From Angelakisella sp. (GTDB lineage: Bacteria; Bacillota; Clostridia; Oscillospirales; Ruminococcaceae), in contig WSMP01000035.1 in assembly GCA_013316495.1 (NCBI GenBank), forward strand, positions 1-12,526: 12,526 nucleotides of DNA, in the 5' to 3' direction. Within the stretch, counting starts at the first letter, position 1; every line of letters starts with the position of its first letter. Both the position numbers and the translations under genes were made by a program. Under the pieces are notes generated by a model that saw nothing but the letters and a program-made list of their open reading frames with translations, did no database searches and was not told where the DNA came from. Below, in pieces: positions 5,884 to 12,451 of this stretch.

Positions 5884-6087
5884 ATAAATTTTTACATATA
5901 TAGAAATTCTACAAATTCAAATCTCCTTCGGACGGAAAGAAAGTGGTAAAGTATCTGGGAATCTCCGGACCCCCTGCCGGTGCTGTGCCATGCGACAGAT
6001 GAAAAGAAAGGGTGAGTCCCATGTGGCGGGCAGTTTTTCCCCTGGACACAAGCAGTCGTCTATGGTATGATTAGGAAGGAGAAAATC
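5884..6087 (+). promoter_or_regulatory. Long 5' leader of the protease operon, unrecognised
   Basis: About 200 bases separate the promoter from the protease start. The first 50 are AT-rich; the rest holds possible pairings such as ATCTG (from 5953) with CAGAT (5996-6000) and a small GGG-TGAGT-CCC hairpin just before ATG 6021. I compared it by eye with common riboswitch motifs and found no convincing match. A short ORF with its own ribosome site occupies the end. Confidence 0.35.
6021..6074 (+). CDS. Possible 17-aa leader peptide (upstream ORF)
   Basis: ATG 6021 is preceded at suitable spacing by AAAGGGTGAG and encodes MWRAVFPLDTSSRLWYD, ending at TAG 6072-6074. That stop touches the GGAAGGAG ribosome site of the protease gene, so terminating ribosomes would be placed to restart at ATG 6088. 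This arrangement suggests translational coupling or attenuation. The peptide resembles no family I know and could be chance. Confidence 0.35.
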   Translation: MWRAVFPLDTSSRLWYD

Positions 6088-6921
6088 ATGAAACACACAA
6101 AAAGAACGTTGTCCCTGCTCGTTGCCCTGGCCATGGTCCTGCTCTCCGCAACAACAGCGTTTGCGGGCACCTACAGCATCTTTGGGGATGATGACCGCAC
6201 CTCGGTCAGCACCACCTCCGGCACCAATTATTCCATCTGCAAAATAGAGATAACCTTTGATAACGGAGATGTGGAGTATGGAACGGGATTCCTAACTTCT
6301 TCTACAAAGGTTATCACAGCGGGCCATGTTCTCCGCTACAAAAAGAAGGATGGAACGCCCAAGACAGCGAAAAAGTTAAAGCTTTATTTTGGGTGCACAG
6401 GGACAAAAACAGCAAATGAGATCGTGGAAGTAGACTGCACCTCGGAAAATATCTATTATCCCAGCAGTTGGGCAAGCAGTTATGGTGCAGCTTCTGATTA
6501 TGGTGCAATTAAACTCCCAAAGGAAGTAACTGGCCCTACCAAATTTTTTACTTTAGGCACAATTTCTAATTCCGATGCAGCTAGTGCGGACATTACCATT
6601 ACGGGATATGAGAATCATGGATACTACATCCCTCCCCACTACTTTACAAATTGGCAGTTGCTACAATGCTCCGGAAAAACCACTGGATATACAGCTGGAA
6701 CTCTTAGAACCAGAATGGATACAATGCCCGGACAAAGTGGTGCCCCCGTCGTATATAAGGGTAGTGTTGTAGGTATTTATACTTATAGTGTAAACGGCAG
6801 TCAAAACCAAAAACCGCCGTACATTTATCCAGACGACAGCACAGAGTATAACCAGATTACCCGTATTACAAGTGATGTACAGACAGAGCTTATCAATTGC
6901 TTCAAGACTGAGAAAGGATAA
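6088..6921 (+). CDS. Secreted trypsin/V8-like serine protease
   Basis: This 277-aa precursor has a Sec signal peptide (KHTKR, hydrophobic LSLLVALAMVLL, then ATTAFAG with likely cleavage after AFA at about residue 26). The chymotrypsin-fold triad is visible: H80 in VITAGHVL, D137 in SDYGAIKL and S217 in MPGQSGAPV. The TAGH and GQSGAPV contexts resemble the bacterial glutamyl endopeptidase (V8, S1B) group; specificity towards Glu is not proven. ATG 6088 is chosen over the in-frame ATG 6067 because GGAAGGAG lies just upstream and the signal peptide begins there. Codon use is clearly less GC-rich than in neighbouring operons, hinting at acquisition. The next gene begins 6 bases after the stop, with its ribosome site inside the end of this one, so the two are coupled. 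Likely role: an exported protease. Confidence 0.9.
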   Translation: MKHTKRTLSLLVALAMVLLSATTAFAGTYSIFGDDDRTSVSTTSGTNYSICKIEITFDNGDVEYGTGFLTSSTKVITAGHVLRYKKKDGTPKTAKKLKLYFGCTGTKTANEIVEVDCTSENIYYPSSWASSYGAASDYGAIKLPKEVTGPTKFFTLGTISNSDAASADITITGYENHGYYIPPHYFTNWQLLQCSGKTTGYTAGTLRTRMDTMPGQSGAPVVYKGSVVGIYTYSVNGSQNQKPPYIYPDDSTEYNQITRITSDVQTELINCFKTEKG

Positions 6922-6927
6922 AAATAT

Positions 6928-7536
6928 ATGAAGTGTTTCTGGTACATGGTTCTTTGTATCACCCTCCTTTTGGGTGCCTGCTCTATGCCGCCGGAAAGCT
7001 CCACAGCCCTGCCACCATCGGAAAGCAGCTCCATCCCATCTTCCTCCGTTTCCTCCGCTCCAGGGAAGAGCTATTTTATAACCGAGGAGGCATTGGGAAT
7101 CCTTGACCGGGAACCGGTGGATGCACTTTACCGGTATCTTTGGGGAAATCTCACTCCCAAACAATACTGTTATATTTCATCATCCAAAATGGATGGTCGT
7201 TATAGCGTTTTGCTTCTTGCGCCGGATAAAGCTGCTGTAGAAACGCTATTGGAGGAGTACACGGGTCCTTGGGCCCCGGTTCTTCATCGTTATGTATCCT
7301 TTACTTGGGCGGATATTGTACAAGCAGAGGCAGATATGCGGGATTTCATAGAGAACCATCCGGAAACTCCTGAAGTGGACATTGTTATTGATGAAGACGG
7401 GGTTTGGGTATCTGACCAGGGTAATGACCCAAACGCAGACTATAGCGGTTTGCGCTCCTTTGCGGAGAATTATCCCATTCCGGGTATCTATCAAATTCTT
7501 GATTACGCTGATACTCACCCGACTAACCCCGACTGA
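6928..7536 (+). CDS. Lipoprotein of unknown function, first of a duplicated pair
   Basis: This 202-aa protein has a type II signal peptide ending in the lipobox LLGAC, with lipidated Cys at residue 18. A Ser/Pro-rich tether (about 19-46, SESSSIPSSSVSSAP) leads to a globular domain (about 48-202). Conserved with the next gene are YFITE, GILDR, LYRYLWGNLTPKQYC, YTGPWAPVL, QAEADM and NDPNADYSGLRSFAENYP. I do not recognise the domain. It is expected to be anchored on the outer face of the membrane. The AAAGGA ribosome site overlaps the end of the protease gene, giving tight operon linkage. A role as cofactor, inhibitor or substrate of the protease is possible but rests on position only. Confidence 0.85.
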   Translation: MKCFWYMVLCITLLLGACSMPPESSTALPPSESSSIPSSSVSSAPGKSYFITEEALGILDREPVDALYRYLWGNLTPKQYCYISSSKMDGRYSVLLLAPDKAAVETLLEEYTGPWAPVLHRYVSFTWADIVQAEADMRDFIENHPETPEVDIVIDEDGVWVSDQGNDPNADYSGLRSFAENYPIPGIYQILDYADTHPTNPD

Positions 7537-7541
7537 ACCCC

Positions 7542-7565
7542 GCCCCCCGGCCAACACCGGGGGGC
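7542..7565 (+). terminator. Intergenic GC hairpin 1 (attenuator-like)
   Basis: A perfect 9-bp stem GCCCCCCGG (7542-7550) and CCGGGGGGC (7557-7565) follows the first lipoprotein stop. No T-run follows, so it may slow polymerase or protect the upstream mRNA rather than terminate fully. Confidence 0.55.
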
Positions 7566-7593
7566 ACCGCCTAAGCCGGAAAGGAGCCACACC

Positions 7594-8205
7594 ATGAAGC
7601 GCCTGATATTTTTCCTTTGCTTGGCTCTGCTTCTGGCCCTTGCCGCCTGCTCCACACCGCCGGAAACCTCCACGGCCCCGCCGCCATCGGAAAGCAGTTC
7701 CGTTCCCTCTTCTTCCGTTTCCTCCGCCCCAGAGAAAGACTATTTTATAACCGAAGCGGAACAGGGGATTCTTGATAGGAAAGCAGTGGAAGAACTCTAT
7801 CGGTATCTTTGGGGAAATCTAACCCCTAAACAGTACTGCCAGATTTTAGCCGATAGTACAAATTATCGTTACAGGGTGCTACTTATCGCACCAGACAAAG
7901 GCGTTGTTGAAGCATTATTGGAGGATTACACTGGTCCCTGGGCACCAGTCCTTTACCGGCATATTCCTTATACCTTAGCGGATATGGTACAGGCAGAGGC
8001 AGATATGTGGGATTTTATAAAGAGCCATCCGGGGACCCCTGATGTGGATATTGTTGTTGGTGAAGAATGGGTCGAGGTAACTGATCAAAGTAATGACCCA
8101 AACGCAGACTATAGCGGTTTGCGCTCCTTTGCCGAAAACTATCCCTTCCCCGATATTTACCTGATTTTGGATTACGATGATACCCATCCGACTAACCCCG
8201 ACTGA
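7594..8205 (+). CDS. Lipoprotein of unknown function, second of a duplicated pair
   Basis: This 203-aa paralogue of the preceding gene has a signal peptide with lipobox LAAC (Cys at residue 19), a Pro/Ser-rich tether (about 20-47) and the same globular domain with YFITE, LYRYLWGNLTPKQYC, YTGPWAPVL, QAEADMWDFI and the terminal DDTHPTNPD. Most of the domain is identical or similar between copies. The clearest differences are around residues 85-95 and in the IDEDGVWV/GEEWVEV segment, so the copies may have diverged in binding. The start is set by AAAGGAG 7 bases upstream. Both copies are intact, which argues for maintained function. I cannot assign a function. Confidence 0.85.
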   Translation: MKRLIFFLCLALLLALAACSTPPETSTAPPPSESSSVPSSSVSSAPEKDYFITEAEQGILDRKAVEELYRYLWGNLTPKQYCQILADSTNYRYRVLLIAPDKGVVEALLEDYTGPWAPVLYRHIPYTLADMVQAEADMWDFIKSHPGTPDVDIVVGEEWVEVTDQSNDPNADYSGLRSFAENYPFPDIYLILDYDDTHPTNPD

Positions 8206-8210
8206 CCCCC

Positions 8211-8233
8211 GCCCCCCGGCAACACCGGGGGGC
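8211..8233 (+). terminator. Intergenic GC hairpin 2 (copy of 7542-7565)
   Basis: The same GCCCCCCGG/CCGGGGGGC stem with a 5-base loop (CAACA) follows the second lipoprotein gene. It was duplicated with the gene. Again no T-run follows, and the next gene starts 30 bases later. Confidence 0.55.
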
Positions 8234-8262
8234 ACCGCCTAGGCCAGAAAGGAGCGTCACCT

Positions 8263-8616
8263 ATGGAAAAGCGCCGCCCATCCTGGAAGGACTACATTTT
8301 AGCGACAGCGCTGGCTGCCCTCCTTGCAGTGGTAATTATCCCCTTGAAAGTCACGGTTGGCTTTTCGGGGCTTCATCCATTAACTCTTATGCTGCGCTAT
8401 GAGGTCTATGGCGTAGCGGTGGGGCTTATTATCGGTGCGGTCTGTCTTCTGATGAGGAAGTCTTTTCTTCCGCCGCTGCTTGCAGCCCTCCTTTGGGTAA
8501 TCCTGTTTTTTCTTCCCGCAAAATATGAAATCATGCTTTCCGGGTTTCTTGGCTGCGGCGCTCTTTGCTGGCTGGCCTCCATTCCCTTCCTTGCATCCCT
8601 GCTGTGCAAAATCTGA
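8263..8616 (+). CDS. Small multi-pass membrane protein of unknown function
   Basis: This 117-aa protein has a short basic N-terminus (MEKRRPSWKD) and four hydrophobic segments at about residues 11-29, 47-64, 68-85 and 91-114, so it is an integral membrane protein. No transporter or enzyme motif is visible, and I do not recognise the family. AAAGGAG 8 bases upstream supports ATG 8263. It follows the duplicated lipoprotein genes after the conserved hairpin and is probably the last gene of the protease operon. It may help to export or anchor the module's secreted proteins, but that is only a guess from position. Confidence 0.75.
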   Translation: MEKRRPSWKDYILATALAALLAVVIIPLKVTVGFSGLHPLTLMLRYEVYGVAVGLIIGAVCLLMRKSFLPPLLAALLWVILFFLPAKYEIMLSGFLGCGALCWLASIPFLASLLCKI

Positions 8617-8632
8617 AACCGGCAAAAAATCC

Positions 8633-8662
8633 TTGACAAAGCCCCCGGCTTTGCTATATAAT
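8633..8662 (+). promoter_or_regulatory. Promoter of the T-box/acyl-CoA ligase operon, with dyad in the spacer
   Basis: A perfect TTGACA (8633-8638) and a perfect TATAAT (8657-8662) are separated by 18 bases (TATATA at 8655 gives 16). The spacer holds the inverted repeat AAAGCC-CCC-GGCTTT (8638-8652), a possible operator, perhaps for the XRE-cupin protein encoded downstream. Confidence 0.82.
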
Positions 8663-8668
8663 AATTCA

Positions 8669-8959
8669 AAACTTCATATCCCCACAGTAAAGCGTTGAAA
8701 AGGACGGGACAGCCTCAAAAGCGGTTCTCCAGAGAGTATGCGGCTGGTGCGAGCATACGGGCCGGGATGCTGTCCGATCACCTTGGAGCTGGGACCGGAA
8801 CCCCGCCGGCAGAAGGCGGCAAGTATGGCATCCCCGTTTGGCCCCGTTACCGGCCGGGAATTGTTGGATTCCTGCAAAGAGGCGCAGCCCTTGCTGTGCA
8901 AGTTGGGTGGTACCGCGAGCCGTTCGGCCCGTCCCATAAACCGTGGGACGGGTCTTTTT
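8669..8959 (+). promoter_or_regulatory. T-box leader, probable isoleucine (AUC) specifier
   Basis: The T-box signature GGGTGGTACCGCG is at 8905-8917, followed by a terminator (8928-8959) with which it competes. Stem I folds by eye as: base AGC (8691-8693) with GCT (8788-8790); kink region GTTGA/GGA; AAGG (8700-8703) with CCTT (8781-8784); specifier loop ACG/GATCA; GGACAGC (8707-8713) with GCTGTCC (8769-8775); AGAGA bulge; and apical stem GTATGC (8736-8741) with GCATAC (8753-8758) closing GGCTGGTGCGA. By position before the unpaired A 8780, the specifier is ATC at 8777-8779, an isoleucine codon. The bulge TGGT (8908-8911) matches tRNA with A73, as in tRNA-Ile. Uncharged tRNA-Ile should stabilise the antiterminator and switch on the genes downstream. 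Confidence 0.88.
8928..8959 (+). terminator. T-box intrinsic terminator
   Basis: CCCGTCCCA (8928-8936) pairs perfectly with TGGGACGGG (8944-8952), followed by TCTTTTT. Its left arm overlaps the sequence needed by the antiterminator, as required for T-box switching. Confidence 0.88.
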
Positions 8960-8996
8960 GTGTGCTGGGGGATAAAAAACAGGAGGTATTGTGACG

Positions 8997-9584
8997 ATGG
9001 AAGTGAAGCTGTTTGAAATCGCGGAGCGCATCCGCTGCCTGCGGGAGATTTTGGGCATCACCGTGGAGGAGATGGCCGCCGCCTGCATGGTGGACCCGGC
9101 GGAATACGCCCGCCTGGAGGAGGGCAACGACGACTTCTCCTACTCCTTCCTGGTGAAATGCGCCGAGACCCTGGGGGTGGATACGGTGGAGCTTATCACC
9201 GGGGAGACCCCCAAGCTCTCCTTCTACAGCATCATCCGCAAGGGCCGGGGCCTGCCCATCAAGCGCCGGAAGGGTTTTACCTACGACCATATGGGCTATC
9301 TCTTCCGGGGGCGGGAGTGCGAGCCTATGCTGGTGGTGGCCCCCTATTCGGAGGAGGAGCAGAACGCCCCCATCCACCTTTCCCACCACTCCGGCCAGGA
9401 GTTTGATTACATCCTCCGGGGCTCCTTGCGGATGGAGTTTGAGGGGGGCGGCAGCCACATCCTCCACGCCGGGGACTGCGTCTACTACGATTCCGGCCAC
9501 GGCCACGGGATGATCGCCGTGGGCGGGGAGGACTGCCAGTTTTTAGCCATCGTCCTAAAGGGCGAAAAGAAGGAGGGGAAATAA
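8997..9584 (+). CDS. XRE-family regulator with C-terminal cupin sensor domain
   Basis: This 195-aa protein has an XRE-type helix-turn-helix at about residues 7-68 (IAERIRCLREILGITVEEMA and MVDPAEYARLEEGNDDFSYS) and a cupin_2 barrel at about 108-188. Cupin motif 1 is HLSHHSGQEFDYILRGSLRM (H131, E135) and motif 2 includes HAGDCVYYDSGHGHG (H168, H170). Proteins of this type are local regulators whose cupin is thought to sense a small molecule. AGGAGG (8981-8986) is 10 bases from ATG 8997 and 4 from GTG 8991; I prefer the ATG, with the GTG as an alternative adding two residues. It is co-transcribed with the acyl-CoA ligase, whose start lies 4 bases after this stop, so it probably regulates that gene in response to its substrate or product. 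Confidence 0.9.
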   Translation: MEVKLFEIAERIRCLREILGITVEEMAAACMVDPAEYARLEEGNDDFSYSFLVKCAETLGVDTVELITGETPKLSFYSIIRKGRGLPIKRRKGFTYDHMGYLFRGRECEPMLVVAPYSEEEQNAPIHLSHHSGQEFDYILRGSLRMEFEGGGSHILHAGDCVYYDSGHGHGMIAVGGEDCQFLAIVLKGEKKEGK

Positions 9585-9587
9585 GCC

Positions 9588-11246
9588 ATGGAGCAGGAGC
9601 GGATGGACCTCCTCTACAAGCGCTACTGTGAGGAGGAATTTGACAAAAACGGCGTCCTCTGCGCCTTCCGGCCGGTGGTGCCGGAAAACTTCAACTTCGC
9701 CTACGACTGCGTGGACTACATCGCGGACCACCAGCCGGGCCGCCGCGCTATGGTGTGGTGCAACGACAAGGGCCAGGAGCGCACCTTTACCTTCGACGAT
9801 ATGCGCCGGTACAGCAACCGCGCCGCCAACTACCTGCTGGCCCACGGGGTGAAGCGGGGGGATATGGTAATGGTCATCCTAAAGCGCCATTATCAGTTCT
9901 GGTTCACCATTCTGGCCCTCCACAAGATAGGGGCGGTTATCATCCCCGCCACCAACCTCCTCACCAAAAAGGATGTGGTCTACCGGGTGAACGCCGCCGA
10001 TGTGGCCGCCATCGTCTGCACCGCCGACGGGGAGGTCTCCCAGGCGGTGGAGGAGGCGGAGCCGGAGTTTTCCGCCCCGGTGAAGAAGTTCCTGGTCCAC
10101 GGCAGCCGGGAGGGCTGGCGGGACTTCGACCGGGAGCTGGAACAGTATCCGGACACCCTGGCGCGCATCCCCAACCAGGCCGCCGACCCCATGCTCCTCT
10201 ACTTCAGCTCCGGCACCACCGGCTACCCCAAAATGGTCATCCACAACCACACCTACGCCATCGCCCATATCATCACCGCCCGCCACTGGCACAACGTGGT
10301 CCCCGACGGCCTGCACCTCACCGTGGCGGATACCGGCTGGGGCAAGGCGGTGTGGGGCAAGCTCTACGGCCAGTGGTTCTGCGGGGCGGGGGTGTTCGTC
10401 TACGACTTTGATAAATTCGCCCCCAAGGACCTGCTCCACAAAATCCAGCAGTACCGCATCACCACCTTCTGCGCCCCCCCCACCATCTACCGCTTCTTCA
10501 TCAAGGAGGGGATGGAGGGGTACGACCTTAGCAGCCTCGTTTACGCCACCACCGCCGGGGAGGCCCTGAACCCGGAGGTCTACAACCGCTTCTACGAATA
10601 CACCGGCCTGCGGCTGATGGAGGGCTTCGGCCAGACCGAAACGGTGCTTTCCCTGGCGAACCTGGCGGGCTCCACCCCCAAGCCCGGCTCCATGGGGAGG
10701 CCCAGCCCCCTTTATGACATCCAGGTGGTGGACAGCGACGGGGTGCCCGTCTCCACCGGCGACGTGGGGGAGATTGTCATCCGGGGGAAGGGGCCCACCG
10801 TGGGCCTGATGATGGAGTACTACCGGGACCGGGAAAAGACCGCCGAGGCCTGGCACGACGGCTGGTACCACACCGGGGACACCGTCTGGCAGGATGAGGA
10901 CGGCTACTACTGGTACGTGGGCCGCACCGATGACGTCATCAAGGCCTCCGGCTACCGCATCGGCCCCTTCGAGATTGAAAGCGTGCTGATGGAGCACCCG
11001 GCGGTGCTGGAGTGCGCCGTCACCGGTGCGCCGGACCCCATCCGGGGCACGGTGGTAAAGGCCACCATCGTCCTCATGAAGGGCCATGAGGGGACCCCGG
11101 AGCTGACAAAGGAGCTCCAGGACTATGTGAAGCACCAGACCGCCCCCTATAAATACCCCCGCATCGTGGAGTACGTGAGGGAGCTGCCAAAGACCATCAG
11201 CGGGAAAATCCGCCGGGTGGAGCTGCGGCAGGGGGACAAAAAATAA
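9588..11246 (+). CDS. AMP-forming acyl-CoA ligase, medium/branched-chain (MACS-like)
   Basis: This 552-aa ANL-superfamily enzyme activates a carboxylic acid with ATP to acyl-AMP and then to acyl-CoA. The motifs are complete: P-loop YFSSGTTGYPK (205-215), EGFGQTE (345-351), YHTGD (427-431), hinge GRTDDVIKASGYRIGP (445-460) and catalytic K540 in TISGKIRR. Length and N-terminal layout resemble the medium-chain acyl-CoA synthetase group rather than classical acetyl-CoA synthetase, which is about 100 residues longer. A characterised archaeal relative in that group prefers 2-methylbutyrate (from memory; not searched here). It follows the XRE-cupin gene by 4 bases, under an apparent isoleucine T-box. 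A ligase for 2-methylbutyrate or propionate feeding isoleucine formation would explain that control. Acetate, phenylacetate or other acids remain possible. Confidence 0.9.
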   Translation: MEQERMDLLYKRYCEEEFDKNGVLCAFRPVVPENFNFAYDCVDYIADHQPGRRAMVWCNDKGQERTFTFDDMRRYSNRAANYLLAHGVKRGDMVMVILKRHYQFWFTILALHKIGAVIIPATNLLTKKDVVYRVNAADVAAIVCTADGEVSQAVEEAEPEFSAPVKKFLVHGSREGWRDFDRELEQYPDTLARIPNQAADPMLLYFSSGTTGYPKMVIHNHTYAIAHIITARHWHNVVPDGLHLTVADTGWGKAVWGKLYGQWFCGAGVFVYDFDKFAPKDLLHKIQQYRITTFCAPPTIYRFFIKEGMEGYDLSSLVYATTAGEALNPEVYNRFYEYTGLRLMEGFGQTETVLSLANLAGSTPKPGSMGRPSPLYDIQVVDSDGVPVSTGDVGEIVIRGKGPTVGLMMEYYRDREKTAEAWHDGWYHTGDTVWQDEDGYYWYVGRTDDVIKASGYRIGPFEIESVLMEHPAVLECAVTGAPDPIRGTVVKATIVLMKGHEGTPELTKELQDYVKHQTAPYKYPRIVEYVRELPKTISGKIRRVELRQGDKK

Positions 11247-11271
11247 AGCCGGTCCCTCCGGCTATGAGATA

Positions 11272-11310
11272 AAGCCCCCCGGCAGTTATGCAGACGCTGC
11301 CGGGGGGCTT
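11272..11310. terminator. Bidirectional hairpin terminator between convergent genes
   Basis: A perfect 14-bp stem, AAGCCCCCCGGCAG (11272-11285) with CTGCCGGGGGGCTT (11297-11310), has an 11-base loop. It lies between the stops of the ligase (rightward) and the Rpn-like gene (leftward). Read leftward, the stem ends in CTTTAT; read rightward there is only TT. A smaller hairpin AGCCGG-TCCCT-CCGGCT (11247-11263) precedes it. Confidence 0.7.
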
Positions 11311-11347
11311 AGAACCTGTTTTCCAGATGCCTGTGGCGTTTTCATCG

Positions 11348-12289
11348 TTACGGCCGTTCCAGCAGATCCATATATTTCTGCCGTTCACTCTCCGGAATTT
11401 TCAGCGCCGCCATAGCCTGCTCAATCGTCAGGCCCATCGTCTCCATAAGGTTTTTAAGTGAGGATAGAATGCCTTTTGCAACGCCTTTTTCCTCAACGCC
11501 CTTGCTCAGATTGCACATGACCGACACCTCCCTTTCCATTGTCTGCGTCATCTGTATGTCGTAATCGTCCTGCAAGATTTTCCGCTTCTCCGCCTCGCTG
11601 GTTTCGCTCCCAAGAAGTACATCCAACATCCGAAGTATGCCGTCATAGTTTTCTCCATCTGGCCCACCAAGGCAGAGCATAATGATGGACAGCAAATCAT
11701 AATTCCGGACGGGTTCCAGGGCCTCGCCGACCAGGTGTTCCGCCAACATCCGATACCGGGTAATGGTATTTTCCCGGACCTTTGGCGGGTTCATACAGAT
11801 CCAGATGGAATAAACCTTCTTGATCTTCTCGTAATGGGAGCCGGTGAACTCCCTGCCATGCTGGGAAGAGATCATCCGGCAGCCGTAGTATATGCCGCGC
11901 TTTATCAGCGGATATCCGGGGTAAAAATCGTTTTGGGCCTCCACGTTGATGATGAGGGCGATCTGTTCTTCGGAGCCGGGGACGAAAGCGCAAAAACGAA
12001 TGTCATAGGTGACGGTCCCCTCGTGTACCGATTTGTCCGCGGTGTCCATGCCGCGGATGACGGTGCCGCCCTCGTCCGGCAGCACCGGGACAGCAGACAC
12101 CTGGGGCTGGCCTTCTATGTATTTTTCGGCAATATCGTCCACATCGCAGTCCTTGTATTCTTCCAGGCAGGACTTCATGATCCGCGCCAGGATCGCTTTT
12201 TCAGACAGAACACGCTTGCAGGCGGCATCGTAGCCCGCGCTGTCACTAGTGGCGTGCAGCCCCTGGGCAATGGTCGTTTCCCCGTTCAT
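11348..12289 (-). CDS. Rpn-family PD-(D/E)XK nuclease/putative transposase-like protein
   Basis: This 313-aa protein resembles the recombination-promoting (Rpn)/PD-(D/E)XK nuclease group common in gut Clostridia. The catalytic core is visible as YDIRF (D96), then IALIINVEAQND with E117 and Q119 in the ExQ position, followed by the basic KRGIYYGCRMIS segment. The C-terminal part is helical, with acidic and basic repeats (about 225-310), ending IPESERQKYMDLLERP. Experimentally studied E. coli Rpn proteins are DNA endonucleases that promote RecA-independent recombination; this one is untested. The start is ATG 12289, with AAGGTGAGG upstream; the in-frame GTG at 12298 lies in that ribosome site. 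It appears intact, with no terminal inverted repeats or target duplications that I can see. Confidence 0.8.
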   Translation of the reverse strand: MNGETTIAQGLHATSDSAGYDAACKRVLSEKAILARIMKSCLEEYKDCDVDDIAEKYIEGQPQVSAVPVLPDEGGTVIRGMDTADKSVHEGTVTYDIRFCAFVPGSEEQIALIINVEAQNDFYPGYPLIKRGIYYGCRMISSQHGREFTGSHYEKIKKVYSIWICMNPPKVRENTITRYRMLAEHLVGEALEPVRNYDLLSIIMLCLGGPDGENYDGILRMLDVLLGSETSEAEKRKILQDDYDIQMTQTMEREVSVMCNLSKGVEEKGVAKGILSSLKNLMETMGLTIEQAMAALKIPESERQKYMDLLERP

Positions 12290-12357
12290 CGTCCTCACCT
12301 TCTTTTACTTCATTCTACCACAGCTACGGGGTCGCGTCCACTGTTTTTTCAAAAGGC

Positions 12358-12385
12358 AAGGCCGCAGGGGTACCCCCGCGGCCTT
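12358..12385. other. GC-rich hairpin upstream of the Rpn gene
   Basis: AAGGCCGC (12358-12365) pairs with GCGGCCTT (12378-12385), and GGGG/CCCC around TA closes the inner part with one A/C mismatch. No long T-run follows. It may be a terminator for a gene off the right edge or part of an intergenic repeat. Confidence 0.5.
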
Positions 12386-12451
12386 ACTGTCTAAAACCCC
12401 AGGCAGTCCCTTTCGCCCTCCGAAGGGTTAAGCCCCCGCAGGGGGCGGGTA

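Larger units (their letters stand above)
6928..8262 (+). repeat. Tandem gene duplication (two units of about 667 bp)
   Basis: Units 6928-7593 and 7594-8262 each contain a lipoprotein gene followed by the same intergenic sequence with a GCCCCCCGG/CCGGGGGGC hairpin and an AAAGGAG ribosome site. The 3' ends of the genes match almost base for base (offset 669), whereas the signal-peptide regions have diverged more. Confidence 0.85.

Noticed and set aside
5884..6087. A known riboswitch upstream of the protease
   Set aside because: By-eye comparison with cobalamin, TPP, SAM, c-di-GMP, ydaO, ykkC and T-box signatures gave no convincing core motif; a covariance-model search could still reverse this.
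8714..8716. CTC in the leader as a leucine specifier of the T-box
   Set aside because: It lies on the 5' strand of Stem I, whereas the specifier must lie on the 3' strand just before the lower helix; ATC at 8777-8779 fits that position.
9879..11135. A long open frame on the minus strand opposite the acyl-CoA ligase gene
   Set aside because: It is a mirror of GC-rich codons; the translated sequence is low-complexity with no domain, and the plus strand has a complete ligase with every motif.
11348..12289. A complete insertion sequence around the Rpn-like gene
   Set aside because: The flanking hairpins (11272-11310 and 12358-12385) are not terminal inverted repeats of each other, and no target-site duplication is visible.
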